DNA of 64,000 nucleotides. Origin: Rhynchonema sp. JSB1_4. Taxonomy: Eukaryota; Nematoda; Chromadorea; Monhysterida; Xyalidae. This document shows positions 9,190 to 21,963 of this stretch, one piece after another (the stretch's first letter is position 1; every line of letters begins with the position of its first letter). The notes below the pieces were generated by a model. It had not been told where the DNA came from. It saw nothing but the letters and a program-made list of their open reading frames with translations, and did not search any database. The stretch spans positions 1-64,000 of the forward strand of contig JASAMV010007711.1 of assembly GCA_030248065.1 (NCBI GenBank), in the 5' to 3' direction. The position numbers and the translations under genes are program-made.

Positions 9190-11280
9190 GCGTTCAGACA
9201 GGAAGGCAGTGTTGGAGGTACTCTGGAGGGGGATTGTACCGGGCGGGCTCCGAGAGGGGGATACCTACTGTACCAGAGCCGAGCCGACGGCCTGGGGGGT
9301 TATGTACCTGGGGGGGGGGGTTGGGGGGTTAGGTTTTGGGGTGAAAATTTTTAATGTTTTTATTATGTGTGGAATCGTGTGAAAACGTAGTACCGTATTG
9401 TCGGAAATAGAACCCCCCCCATTAATTGACCCCCCCATTAATTGACCCCCCCCTAAACGGCTCGAAATCAAAAATAGAACCCCCCATTAATAGAACCCCA
9501 CCCCCAACCTTCACCGTACCACAGATTAGTGGTACGACAAGGCTGTGTTGTTGTGTCAAACGTTGTTTAAGCTCGCGTACACAACAGAATACAGCTTTTT
9601 AAGCATAATTGCCGCTGTTAAAGTTAGAAAATACCGAAAACAAGCCATTTTTATGGGCATCAGTAACAACGATTTTTTTCGTCGGGGGGCCAAATGAAAA
9701 ATATAACCCCCCCAATAATTGACCCCCCCCCATAAATTGAACCCCCCAAAATGACCCCAGTGAAAAAATAGACCCCCCGGGTTCTATTTCCGACAATACG
9801 GTATATGCGCGCGTAGCGCGCGAATTTTGGGTAATTTGAGGTAAAAAAACCACTGATTTTACACTAATTTTGGCCATTTTGGTCAAAATTTTGCACTTTT
9901 GGGACAAAATCGGGGGGATACCTGCTGTACCGGGGTGAGGGATACCTACTGTACCAGAGTCGATGGCCTGGGGGTTTCTGTTTTTTCTTTTTTTCGGGTA
10001 TTTCTGGGAACAACATTTCAGGTTCGGGTCAGTGAATTAATAGAGGCTCCCCCGGAATAGAGCCCTCCCCCGTAATAGAGCCCCCCAAAATGGGGTCTGT
10101 GAATTAATAGAGCCCCCCTTCTATTTAGGTTTTTACGGTATACCGGGCCCGGCCCGGCTCGACTGACCAAACCAAAACTCCGGCCCGGCCCGATTTGAAA
10201 GTCCAAAATCGCGGCCCGGCCCGGCCCGGACCGAATTTTTTGGGCCAGATTTTGACCACGGTAACTGACTGAAAAAAACTGTTTTATTTTCGGGAAAAAA
10301 CGAAAAAACCGTTTTTTTTCGGAGCCCGGTAATTTTCGAAAATACCGTAAAACCTAAATACGAGGGGCTCTGCTCTATTAATTCACTGACCCCATTTTGG
10401 GGGATCTATTCCGGGGGAGATCTCTGCTAATTCACTGACCCGAACCTGAAAAATTGTTCGCAGAAATACCGTAAAAACCTAAATAGAAGGGGGAAAAATC
10501 CGCATCCGATCTGCATCTGCATCCTCAACTCGAATTTTGTCATAATTTTTGCGATTTTTCTGAACCTATTTTTTGGTGGAAAAGGGATTGCTTTCAATGA
10601 AAAAGTTGTAAGATAGACAAGTACTACCGTCAACCCGTCAGAAATTTTATTATTTTTGAAAAAAAAAATTACTATTCTTTGAGTAAAATAAGTCACTTCA
10701 GAAGCTTCGGACCGGGATGCCCGGCCGGGCCTGGCCCGATCCCCCAAATCTCCGGTCCAGCCAGAACCAAGAGCCCAAAATCGCGGACCGGCCCGAGCTA
10801 GGCATGGGGGCAATACCCAATAATACCCAATGCCGGTATTGGGTGCTTCCGGAAGGTATTGGTATTGGGTGTGGTGTGGCGTGGCCCTGGTGTTGGGTTG
10901 GGTATTCATTCGCCCGCCAGGTAATTGGTGCCACCAGTGGTGTAGCTACCCAGGCGGGGCGGCAACCTACCTGCTGTACCGGCCGAGCTAGGGGGGGGGA
11001 AGAAAATTTTTTAGGTCGAAATTTTGATTAAAAGTGGGCATTTTAGGCCTAAAATGGGCGATTTTTCAGGTCAATTTTGTCAAAAATTGCCAAAAATACC
11101 CTTTTTATAGGGATGTTTTTCAAAAAAGGGGCAAAGATAGGGCAAAATTTTTACCTTAGAAAAATGATTTTTTCCTGAATTTGGTTCCCCCCAGCCCCCT
11201 CGCCCTCTGGGAGGTACACCAACCGTCGCTCCGAAAAAATGGGTAGGTACCCTAACCACCTCGCCGGACAAGGAACCACA
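9190..11280. repeat. Transposon graveyard: G-rich and GGCCCGG element fragments
   Basis: Outside the family B copy this stretch holds G-rich blocks with GATACCTACTGTACC (9258, 9938), family A fragments (10018-10143, 10344-10480), family D GGCCCGGCCCGG blocks (10145-10240, 10690-10790), a TACCCAATAATACCCAAT-type short repeat (10812-10910) and a family E-like end (AGTGGTGTAGCTACCC near 10926). No gene is recognised between 9086 and 11627. Confidence 0.6.
9391..9803. mobile_element. TA-target terminal-repeat element (family B), copy 1
   Basis: TACCGTATTGTCGGAAATAG at 9391 mirrors CTATTTCCGACAATACGGTA ending at 9803. The interior has AATTGACCCCCC blocks and a core with CAAACGTTGTTTAAGC that matches copies 2 and 3 (43681, 44835). 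It is inserted within an older G-rich element: TACTGTACCAGAG motifs lie on both sides, at 9262 and 9945. Confidence 0.75.
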
Positions 11281-11627
11281 CTGTTTGTAGGCCTTTTAAA
11301 ACGATTTTGTAACATGTAGGAACCCTGAAGAAACTTTTTCGCCATTTTCAGAACAGAAACATATGTTGTCCGAAAAATAAACTGCCGGTAATTTTTCCGG
11401 GTAATTTATTTTCGAAAATTACCGGGCTCTGCAAAAAAACTGGCTTTTTTCCTTTTTTCCAGAAATAAAACGGTTTTATAGTTGGTCTGGTCACTACAGG
11501 GTGAAACACCCACTTTTAACCCGTGACCTATAGGCTGGACACTTGACCGGGTGGTTTTCATTCTCCGATCCACTCACGGCCACGTGACCAGCGTAAAAAA
11601 AAGTGTCTAGTTCATATTTTGCAAACA

Positions 11628-12373
11628 ATGGCCGAAGGACTGATCAAACGTTTCAATTCCGAATTGCAGAAAGTAAAGGAGACTGAGAAAGGTGTGTGCA
11701 AATCAAATCCTACCATCTGTGTTCAGTTAAATTTATGATAACACAATTTATGATTTTGGCTTCTTTTCAGATCGCGAGAACACAATCAACAGCAGACAGC
11801 AGCTGGAGGCTCAATTGACGGAAACGACTTTAGTCAAACAAGTGAGGGAAATTTTTCTCGTAGGCGGATTAAGTTTCGCAGAAATTTCCATCGCGTCTTT
11901 CACTTCTGCAGGAGCTAGATCTTCTCGGAGCCGAATCGACCATTTACAAACTAATCGGACCTGTTCTGGTGAAGCAAGATCTCTCGGAAGCGAAGCAGAA
12001 CGTCGAAAAACGCGTCGAATTTATCAACAATGAAATGTTGGCTCAATTTTTTGTTTTCCATTACGTTTTGTTTTCGTTTTACCCTTTCAGTATAGTTGCA
12101 ATTTTTTCGGAAAAATATATTTACTGAAAAAAACCGTTTTTTTCTATATTTTTCCGAGCCAAATTTGGGCACCGGTCAAATGGTGTATATTTGGCACATT
12201 ATGCGCTAAAAATGGTGTATGAATTTCAGCATTAAATTTTTTCATTTTTCAGTCGAAGACAGGAAGCAATTCTCAAAGACCTCGATGCAAAACGAAAAGC
12301 CGCCGAAGAAGCGGCCATAAAACTGCAAAGTCAATTACAACAAGAACAAGTCAAGCATGCGATCAAATCTTAG
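11628..12373 (+). CDS. PFDN6: Prefoldin subunit 6
   Basis: Four exons (11628-11691, 11771-11841, 11912-12036, 12253-12373) join in frame to 126 codons. Prefoldin is a cytosolic hexamer that hands unfolded actin and tubulin to the chaperonin CCT; subunit 6 is a beta-type subunit. The protein starts MAEGLIKRFNSELQKV, has QQLEAQLTETTLVKQELDLL, the central hairpin YKLIGPVLVKQDLSEAK and a C-terminal coiled coil (KDLDAKRKAAEEAA). Length and layout match the family. Donors are GTGTGT, GTGAGG and GTTGGC; acceptors end CAG. A junction isoleucine (AT|T) restores NNEIRRQEA. No neighbour is obviously co-regulated. Confidence 0.93.
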
Positions 12374-14647
12374 CGATCGGGTTTTGTTTGTTGTCAAAAT
12401 CAAGCATGTTAGTCGCAAACCCAACAAAGTTCAGGCAGAACTCAACTGTGTCACTGCAACCTTTTTTATTAAAGTTTATACCGATTCATGGATTAGATAA
12501 TAAGTAATCGTGTCAGAATGATTTTTCCTTGTTATGGTCTTATCGAAGGTAATCAATCTAATTGGAAAATGAATTTGTGTGCTTCGCCAAGCAGCACCGT
12601 GTGACAAAGTGTGTTTGATTGCCCATCCGCAGGACACCAGTTTGGACCTGTGAGGTACAGTTCAGCCACGTGCTCATGAAACGACTCTTTTTAAAGCTTG
12701 CTTAGCCAGATTAAAAAATGCGCCGGTTACACGGGTTTTCGCAAACAAAAGAAAGAGATTGGGCCGAGAGACATGATGACAAGTTCCAGCTGGCTGACCT
12801 CAATTTGTTGCGTGCTTACGCGAACAGCAACGTCGTTCAACACACACATGTTTTGGGAGTCAAAAGGGAATTTAAGCACCGAGGGGGAGAGCGTGTTTCT
12901 AAAAAAACACATGCGTTTCTCTTTCTTTCATTTCCGAATTACGTGGAACCGGAACATTATTGGATCCGTTCAAGTCAACTTCAAAATAGGTCGTCTCATG
13001 AGTTCGTGGCTGGACTATACTTCATCATATTATACCGTCACTTGCACTGCATTTACAGAATGATGGTGCTCTCAACAACAGCACAGTTCCTCTTTTGTTT
13101 CAGCTTCGAAGACTGACCAGCATGGTACACCATTTTCTTCCTTTCCAAGTGCAAAAGGTATGATAAAGGACACGAGGAATAAGTTTATTATTAAACGCCT
13201 CCAGGTTTTTCAGTCATTATTTGACAACGCTAAGGAGATGACAACTCAATTTAGAGGCGTATGAAAAGCACTAATGTGCACCACAATATAAGTATACAAA
13301 TAAAAACTTGTACCGAGTGTATTTTATATACACAAATATTGACTTATTCATTTTTTGCAGTTGACAGTGAACATAATGAGGAGTACAGCATTGTGTGTGA
13401 GAAAAGGTACTGGCTGGCCTGGGCAATATTTGTGCTGTGCATATGAGCACCGGTTGAGGTCCTCACAACTGACTAAACATTGGATTTAACAACGCGACAC
13501 TAATATTCTACATTTATATGATTCCTATTTTTAATGACCGTACTCCCACACACCAGCGGAGGAGAGCATTAGGTACTACATTTTTGGGCGAACACTACTA
13601 CGGTAGGGGTAGTGCACAACGGCGTAACCTTGTGACGCGCATGATTTTCACACAATCATTTCAAGTCGATACACTATTTTTCACACCTCTCCAACGTTGA
13701 ACATTGTAAATTGAGGTGCAGTTCAAAAGTTTTCGGGAAGCAATTTTGCGTTCACAAGTTAGTGTCCAACCGAACTGCTTCGTGCATGTGGAAGAATGAA
13801 CATGGGAATAACACTTGACCAATGCATGCACGCACTCATTTTCAGTGAAAAATGATGAAAAAATAAGACGACGATCATCACCCTAACAAATGAATGTCGT
13901 CTGAAAAATTCCGTGTTGAACTGAGCGTTTTATTAAAAAAACGACTGAGATCTCACATTTTTTCACTTTCAAAATCTAGGTGTGCGATGTGTCATGCTTT
14001 TAATCTGGACCTACAGTACGTACATATAAACAAGTTTTCTGTAAACTGTTTTAGTTCTCCATGATGCATGCGACGAGTTTGCTTTTGTTCAACAATAGAT
14101 GTCCATTCGTTTCTATTAGCAACACAAACCGATTATTACACAAATATAAACATGCGTCATCAGAAAACATACTGAAGTGACATCCGTTCCTCGATGCGCA
14201 AACACACGTCACACCCACTTGACACTTTCATGAAGGAAAAAATGTTAAAGTAGCAGGACAATCCAGTATATAAAAAACTTGTGAAGTTCTGGTCTTGTGC
14301 ACAGGTTTTGAAACACTTGTGGTTTTGAACAGTGTGGCGGTCAGTGACCGCGTTCGAGGCACCTGCAGCAGCTTCTGCACAGCTGCACTATGTTTAAAAT
14401 CACGGATTTTTTTTAAAAGTATGTAATGAGCCATTCTTCTCTTTGATCATTTTGTAGTTTCCTGAACCTCGGTTCCGTTGCTTAGAAAGTCTGTAGTATG
14501 CTCTGCTGTGTTTTGTGCCTTCTATGAATCGAACGTACTGTACATGACACCTTTTCAGAACTAGAGCTCGAGTAATCTACCAAAGTAACAAATACAAAAA
14601 TTGAAATATACAGTACATTCCGAAACATCACACTCACAAAATTCGTC
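12374..14647. other. Intergenic region with one MITE
   Basis: Apart from the MITE at 12662-13019 no repeat family or coding exon is recognised. It probably contains the 3' UTR of prefoldin 6 and the promoter of the secreted-protein gene that starts at 14648. Confidence 0.5.
12662..13019. mobile_element. MITE family 2, copy 1
   Basis: The ends are CAGCCACGTGCTCATGA on the left and TCATGAGTTCGTGGCTGGAC on the right. A second copy in the opposite orientation lies at 28868-29214 and is nearly collinear throughout. The interior GTTACACGGGTTTTCGCAAA and TTCCAGCTGGCTGACCTCAA segments are shared. It has no meaningful reading frame. Confidence 0.75.
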
Positions 14648-17600
14648 ATGCTTCGGATCGCAACAGTAATCAGCGTCGTGGCGGTAAGTTGAGGTCGATA
14701 TAAAATGGTGGATGTGCCACCACCACTGGTATGCCCGTAGTACAGTGGCGTAGCTATTATAGGATTGGGTCTCACCTGGAACACTTTTCCAAAAATCAAT
14801 CTTTATCTAGTGCTTGTTCGATTTTTGAAAAGTTGTTTTTGTCTGGCGCTTGATTAAATCCTTCCACCGTCCTCACATGGTATGCACTCCGAGCGCGCGA
14901 AATTTTGGCGCTGTTGCACGCTGGGGCCCATCCCTAACAAAGAAGTGCTTGGCGCGCGAAGCGCGTGAATTTTTTCACATTTAGTGTCCGGCAGCCACAC
15001 GTCCCGTCCCTCCTGTAACTTCTTCGGGAATGTAATTTACCTTGCAGAAAGTGTTCCAGGTAACATTCTCGTTAGCCAATGCCAATTGTGTATCTTCTAG
15101 CACCTTCTCATAAAAGTAAAAGTTTGTCATCGAATGCCGATTGAGCGCACAAATTCTTGTGAAAACGGGCGAATTTTTCAGAATTGTAAACCTTAAACGC
15201 CGGAATTTGAGGTTTTTATTATATATTTTGCTTCTTCTTTCTTCCTGCCTCTTTACTTGGAGCACTGAGGTTTACCTGGATCAGTGCACCAGGTGCTCCC
15301 CTTAGCCTCGACCCTTATTCTCAGAGGTGGAAAGCTGAATAAGCCAATGACAAACATTTTGATGGGAAACTGGTTTCATTTGAGAAAGTTCTAATGACAG
15401 AAAGTCTCCGATCTTTTAACAGCACCACAGCAACTCTAAACTACATGTATAACAATCAGTAATACCAAATAGCTTTTACCACATTCAACTCAACGCCCAA
15501 ACAGTGCACCAGGTCATCATTACTGTGGATGCAAGATGTCCATGTGGTTGCAAAATTTCAGGTTGTCCTAACGCCAGTCTTGACCCAACAGTGTGAGAGT
15601 CAATTTGGCGGCTACTTGCAATGTTTGAAACGAAATCTTGACACCAAATACGCCATGTATGAGGATGAATACAAGAATGAATACGTGGACAGACTCGCTG
15701 AGTGCTTTGCACCAGACGTCAAGTTGGTTATGTCGGTCATGTGTTGAAGCATGGCTTAGTCTTGCGCTTTAAGCCTATTCCCCGCAGTTTTTGGAGAGCC
15801 TAAGCCGAAGCCTAAAAATAAGTTGGGGAATTGTAAAAAAAGACACAAATGCATGCAATCTATACGTGTATTGATTTCCACTTCATTCGTTTTTCACTCC
15901 TATCGGCAAATCCTATCTAGACTTGTTACAGCAGCATTTTGCTGACAAAGTTTGCTGACACGTCAATTACTGCGTTGTATTTTACAGAGAAAGTCTTGAG
16001 AAGGGCGTCTGCAAGCTGGACGTTTCTGAACGAAATGTGGATGCGTTTGGTAAGAACGGACCACTGCAACGCTGTCCGCATTGTTTGATGGTGAGCGTTT
16101 GGGGGTTATCGCGTGGTATGACGCTTCAAGAACTGAGGCTTGAATCGTAGCCAATTTTCTCAGGAGATAGTCTTTGACACCGTGATAAGTTCTTAGTCAC
16201 GTGACTTTCTCAAATGACATCGTACCTGATCACCGTGTTCAGTACAGATAGGCAAAAAGCATTCGTCAACCAACAACATTGCAGATCGCCAACATTTTGA
16301 AGAGCGGTTTCTTGGAGCGAAGTGTCGAAGAAATGGTCTGTGTTCGAAAGGAGTTGCGTGACGCGATCGCCGAAGAACTCAAGCCCTGTGTATTCAAGGA
16401 CTACGGAAAGTTGGTCGAAAGGATGCCCATCAGTCAGGGCAAGCCGGGCAACAAAGTCAAGCCTGGTCAGGGTTGGGCAAAAAAAATTTTTAAAAAAAAG
16501 GTTTTTGAAAAAAATTAAAAAAAATTTTTTTTAATTTTTTTCGGAGGAACAAAATGTCCAAAAATGACCCTTTTGGGGGTTATTTTTTTGTCATTTTTTC
16601 TCAAGGGCCGAAAAATTTTCTTCACAAAATCACCTTTGGGGCATGTATTTCGTACCTAAGATGCCCCAAATGATGTTATTATACCTTCCCGTGATACATG
16701 GGACCCAGTGTGCATGTACCTAGATGGTACTTCGATGTCATACCCCATCAGGTCGGTCATATACGACTGATTCAGCTACCCTACAAGTATTTCTGCTTAT
16801 ATTCTCAATTCTGTGTGGTTTATGAGTGAATCTTGCTTATTCGACCACAAACTGTTATGTCTGATATTGAATACCACTGAGCAGCAATATCGGTCCATAT
16901 CAAGCACAGACTGTTGGATCGCACTAAATGACGTGGTAAACACCCTTCATAAGTGATAGTGACTTGTCAGTTAAAGTTGCATTTTTTCGCGTTTTTGCGC
17001 GTTTTTTACGCAAATTTGGTAAAATTTCCCCGAACCTCAGACTTTTAAAAAAACTTGCTTAAAATTTTTTTTCCAATCCTGCCTGGTCTTGTGACAAGGC
17101 TGAAGCCCTTAATCGAATTATAGTTCACCAGGGCAATGACGCAAGTTTGACAGGGTGATATTTTCGAAACGGTGTAAAGGTGAGTTGGGTTGTAAAGGTC
17201 GGTGTAAGCTGAATCGAAAGCTCGGTCGGTGTCAGCTCGGTGTAAACATGAAACATTGCCTGCTGTTAACGTGGAATGTTTCATGTTTACACCGACCATT
17301 ACACCCAACTGAGCTTTACACCGTTTCGAAAATGCCACTGATTAGCGCAAAATTAATCAGAGTGGTTCTGCTGCTCAATTTTTTGACCATTATATGATAC
17401 TCCAATAGGAATCCACTTTTGAACTTGTGATTTTGCAATTCAGGCAATTCCCGTTTCCCGAAATCCCCGATTTCGACGAGTTTGCCGGCAGCGTGACATG
17501 CCCAGTGCCAGATGAAGATGACCCAAATCCGTACATTGGTGACTGTCCCAGACTCAGGCTGTGCGTTTTCCTACATACTTTGGACCAGGATTAAACGCGC

Positions 17601-19676
17601 TGATAAATCCGGTCTTGTCTTAGTCACATGACTGTTGCATTATACGCATGTTTTGATGTTTCGAGATTTAGTACTGAGGCAGGAATTCCTTTGACTAGCG
17701 CAACAAGGTCTGATGCAATTACTTTGAGGCTGGTCAAAGTTAGTGGCATCGGTAAATCTCGAACGTACAGCAGTTGAATGCGAAGAGTGGTTATTTGATC
17801 AGGTTCACATATTGTCTTTGTATGTACGTTAGATGGGACCGGACCCCGTCACCGTGTCTGATACCGGGGTTGTCATTTTGACGTTGTGAAAAGAAAAGAA
17901 CCACCGACTAATATCCCCTTGATTTTCAGGCTGAACACCACGAGTTCAATAATCGCCGGCAAATTCCGTCTGGCGATCTGCAAGCGCAAGGACGAGGCGC
18001 GACACGACAAAACAAAGGATTGTCTGGAGAGCAACAAGCACAGTCTCACCCAACATTGTGGCACTGTCGAAGACTGCAGGTCACTTTTTACACAGTAAAT
18101 GATACATGTACGTTGTCAGCCATAACTGTTTCTCACTTATATAATAGACACATACATTACATGGACATATGTATAGTCAGTGTTGCAAGTTCAGCGCCGA
18201 GTAGAAAAGTGAAGTGCCGAGTACTGAAACTTCACCATCCAACAAGCATAGAACTGTTCAGGACCAGTTCGATCACGAGTCCATGCCTGAACGAATTCGA
18301 CAAGATCGAGCGTCATATGTGCACGTGCATTGACGTCGTTAAGAACCACTACCTCGAAACAGCCGCGAGCATCAGACTACAACTGCATTGGGTTGGTATC
18401 TTTGCTCAACTGCAATCATACAGTCAAATTCCAGTGCTCGCAATACTTTTTGATCTGGTCACTTTGAGGTCTGAATCTTGCTCAAACACAACGTCTTGTT
18501 GGGATCACAGTCATGGTCATGCTTCTCCAGCCGTTACTCAATGCCAAGCCTTTGCCGGTCGCAACCCGCTGGTGACAACGTTTTGAATCCAGCCCCTCTG
18601 AACCTTGCTGAACGACAGGGGTTTCACAGTGGAATCCTGGGGATGACAATGTTTGCAGATTGCAGATAGCGAACAAGAACAAAACGACCATTGGCGAATA
18701 CCAGCTGAACCCAGACCCGGCCGTCAAGCCGTGTGAGTCCGATTGGAAAGAAACAACGTGCGCCTGTCGCAATCTGTTGCTGTCGAAACTGTACGTCATT
18801 CTCAATGTACATTGCATAAAGTCCACCACCTTCTTTGTGCCGAATGGATCGGGACCTGGCAATGCAATTCCCGCGACAAAAATACCTACTCACAAAAACA
18901 CAGGGTAATGTGGGTTGGTCAGCACTGAATGGCAGATTGGAGACCAAAATACATTTTGTTCAAAAATACAAAGCTTCAGGTGTCCCGATCGATTCGGTGT
19001 GCACAGAACAGTATCACAAGGTAGTCTTCCTGCAGAGCCTCTGCAGGGTATTACTGACTACCATTGTATAATCAGCCTTCCATCTACCCATAGAGCAAAA
19101 TGCATGGCGAAATCGTCCACAAAATACGTAGTAGTAGTACCATTGAAACATCAGGAGTTCTACGAAGTCGAACGTCAACTGGTTGAACGTGGCTGAGAGG
19201 ATCACGCGTTGTTTGAACCTGAACTATGAACTTGACGGCCTGGTGAAGCTGGGCTGTGATCTGGCTGTGTCAAGTGGAGAGAAAGGTACATACCATACAC
19301 CGGGACCGGACAGGCAATTTTATTTTTTCCATGTCATAGTCGGCGAGTATCATCAAACGCTGTTTTGCACTTTGGTTTCTCCATCGGCGATTTTTCGCGA
19401 TCTTGTCGATCCCACAAAATGACCAACTTCACGCTGCTTGAAGTTATAGTGACGTGAGCATGTCAAAATATTCTTGATGCAAAACATCACGTGATCATGG
19501 CGTACGACTGGATCAAACCGATCACCGTTAGGCGCGTTCCTTCTCCGGTTCCAGACCATGACCTTGCCCTTGACAATTCAGGCATTAAGAACATGATGAT
19601 CACAATGGATTTCATCGTGAAATTGGTCGAGGCGCTCAACCATCGCGTCAGACGATTCTGCCGTGCGCAATGCTGA
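14648..19676 (+). CDS. Secreted Cys-rich protein, ten exons, family not recognised
   Basis: Ten exons keep frame to 428 codons: 14648-14683, 15562-15722, 15988-16090, 16285-16409, 17444-17560, 17930-18079, 18262-18391, 18666-18904, 19155-19285, 19582-19676. The start MLRIATVISVVAVVLTP is a signal peptide, split by an intron. The mature chain carries about 24 cysteines in scattered pairs (CESQFGGYLQC, CPHC, CTC, CAC, then CRAQC at the C-terminus), an acidic Pro-rich stretch (VPDEDDPNPYIGDCP) and no membrane helix, so it is probably an extracellular disulfide-rich protein. I do not recognise the family. Intron 4 contains a hAT-like element and a foldback hairpin, which stretch it to 1 kb. Exon borders in the second half are consistent but unsupported by homology. 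Confidence 0.65.
16469..17080. mobile_element. CAGGGTTGGGC hAT-like element (family G), copy in intron 4
   Basis: AGGGTTGGGCAAAAAAAATT starts at 16469 and TTTTTTTTCCAATCCT ends at 17080. The 8-bp direct repeat GCCTGGTC flanks it exactly (16461-16468, 17081-17088). It is AT-rich and non-coding, and lies inside intron 4 (16410-17443) of the secreted-protein gene. Confidence 0.75.
17152..17339. repeat. Foldback (hairpin) element, copy 3
   Basis: Same family as 2625-2844 but shorter: GGGTGATATTTTCGAAACGG at left, CCGTTTCGAAAATGCCACT at right. It lies in the same intron as the hAT-like element. Confidence 0.8.
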
Positions 19677-20200
19677 TTGCCTGTAATTTGAATGCTGGCG
19701 GGTGATTGGCCATGCTCTGAACTTGTGAAATATAGACAAAAAACGCGGGAAAATTGTAATCTTGATTTGTCTTGAAATTTAGGTTGTCTTGCTGTAAACA
19801 TGTTGCGTTTTGGATCAGAACGGGGTGATGTGAATAAAATTGAGCGTGTGTTGCTTGTAAAGTGCAGTAGTATGAATATGTTTTATCATGGTTATTGAAA
19901 AAAACAAAAATAGTAAAGAAACATGTTTATCATTAAGCGTACGCAGTCACTGATCGTGACAAACCATTATCGAGAAATTCAAAAAAATAAGTGGGATACA
20001 AAATGCCAAACCGTAATCAATTACTTTGAATAAGGTCCGAAACCACAATATACTGTAGCTCTGTACAATTATATACACCTGAACCACAAGTTCTTATTTC
20101 AATTCACATTGTTAGGATGTGGTACTTACAGTCATTGAGATCTTAGCGGTACTGACCTCCATTCTGATAAAGTTCATGAACTGCGATTGCAATGTCAATG
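19677..20200. other. Intergenic region between convergent genes
   Basis: Spacer between the stop of the secreted-protein gene (+) and the stop of the LAPTM4-like gene (-). It is AT-rich with no recognised repeat and probably holds both 3' UTRs. Confidence 0.5.
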
Positions 20201-21963
20201 TCAGTCCTCTGACACCGCCTGTTCATAACTGGACGTTGTTGTGCTGCCACCTGCATCCTGATGGTGCAGTTTCCATTCCAAGAATTTATAATACGAACAA
20301 CAGACGGTGGCGAACCAAACACACAACATGGCACGTATGATCGGGCACAGGAACTGTGCTGCGCCTGAAACAAACTGAGGAAACGTAATTGATCATCGCG
20401 TCAATGGTCAGGAATCGACCAGGCTGGGTCAAGGTTTGGTGAGTGACAGTAATTCCGAGTAGTTCTTCTGCAAGGGTTCAGCCACACAGGGCACACTTGG
20501 TCGTCGAAAGTGGAGGCCAAAAAAGGTAGTCATCCACAAGCCTGTGAACAAGTCTTGCTGACCAATTCCTAAGACATCATTCATGATTCACGCATGCACG
20601 CAGGTAAGCTGTCGTGGAATGGCAGCAGCTTATGATGCACTGACTTTACCATTCACCTTGACGTTCTTTACCATGATTGTGAAACGGTGGTGGAATGGCA
20701 TCCGTTAATGTGGTTCGGCCAGTTGCCGCGCCCTGACAGTGACCTTCATGCACCCTCTGAACATGACAACAAACTAGCAGCAAACGCACATTTGGCACAA
20801 AACGACGTCGTGCCATTATCGGGATCGACCTCCACCAATGGCACTGCCGTTTTGTAGTAGATCACAGCGCCGAGGTAGGACACACAGAAGACAAATTGTG
20901 CGATCTGGAAGAATTGATGTTTCACGCAATCCAAAACTGTGGAAAGGTGCAGCCAAAACTAAGAACGACACCAAACAAACCATAAAAATGAAGTACGTGA
21001 ATATGAGCGTACGATGCTTGCGGCTGATGCCGACATGCAGACACGTCAAAGCCACACCCCAGCTGCCGAGAAAGATCAGGGCGAACACCAGATTGAATAC
21101 ATTGAAACCTGCGTGTCTGCTGTGTTTTTTGTTGCGAACAAAAAACTGTTTTCAAAACATGAATTTATATTGTCGAAATTGTGACATACTGTATGTACCT
21201 GTCAGCACCGTGTAGACCACAAATGCAGACACGCTGGCACAAACCAATATTGTTTCCACCAGACCGACCAGATCCACTCCTGTCTGGAAAAACAAACGGT
21301 CAAATTTTTAACCCATTTTTAAGAAAGCGCACAAGATATGAATGTACAGCCTGTTGGCCCAGATTTTTTGGGTGATCATAATCAGCTCAGTGTAGTGGCT
21401 GGAGGGGGAGTGGGGGGATTCCTCCCCAATGGCTAAATACCTGGCATCCACCCTTGGGGGAAAAGCGGAGGGCAGGCACCTTGCAACCATCAATTTATGG
21501 TTTCATAGGCAAAAATTGGTGTTTTTTCATCTTCAAATCCCAAGAATCACGCGATCCGGGCGCAAATCTCCTAGCTAAATAGGCATGTTTCAGGCAAACA
21601 TTCGGCCATTCGGCCTAAAAAATTTATGGTCAATTTTGCAGTATAATCCATGCAAAAGCACAGTTTTTGGACCTTGCAACCTTATGGAAGCTGGGTATAA
21701 GTGGTACCCTGCAACCATCTGGATCCACCCCCAAGGGTATCTTGCAACCATTTGCCTGCCACTAAACTGGATGGGCTTAATAACAAACAGCAGTTTAGTG
21801 TCTCTGTGACCAGACCGCTTTTCCCCTATGAACCAGGTAACACGTATATTCTCACCGATATTTTCGCCGCGCCACAGCAACAATCATTCTTATCAGTTCT
21901 GTCAACAGAAGTTCCAGGCTCGACCAATTCACAGTCAAACTGCGACACCGTCATGCTTTTCAT
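20201..21963 (-). CDS. LAPTM4-like four-helix membrane protein
   Basis: Five exons keep frame (21963-21856, 21283-21199, 21108-20977, 20936-20799, 20364-20201), giving 208 codons from the ATG at 21963. An N-terminal cytosolic segment ends in DCCCGAAKISTGVDLVG, like the Cys cluster and TG of lysosome-associated LAPTM4 proteins. Four membrane helices follow (VETILVCASVSAFVVYTVL, NLVFALIFLGSWGVALTCL, IAQFVFCVSYLGAVIYY, PIIRAMLCVWFATVCCSYY), then a tail with SYEQAVSED, resembling the LAPTM4 tail motif YEMAV. LAPTM4 proteins work in late endosomes and lysosomes. The start could be the next ATG at 21954 or lie upstream, since the frame stays open to 22143. Other four-helix families remain possible. 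Confidence 0.6.

Noticed and set aside
10427..10909. 160-codon minus-strand frame
   Set aside because: It crosses family A and D fragments and a TACCCAAT short repeat; composition is that of the repeats.
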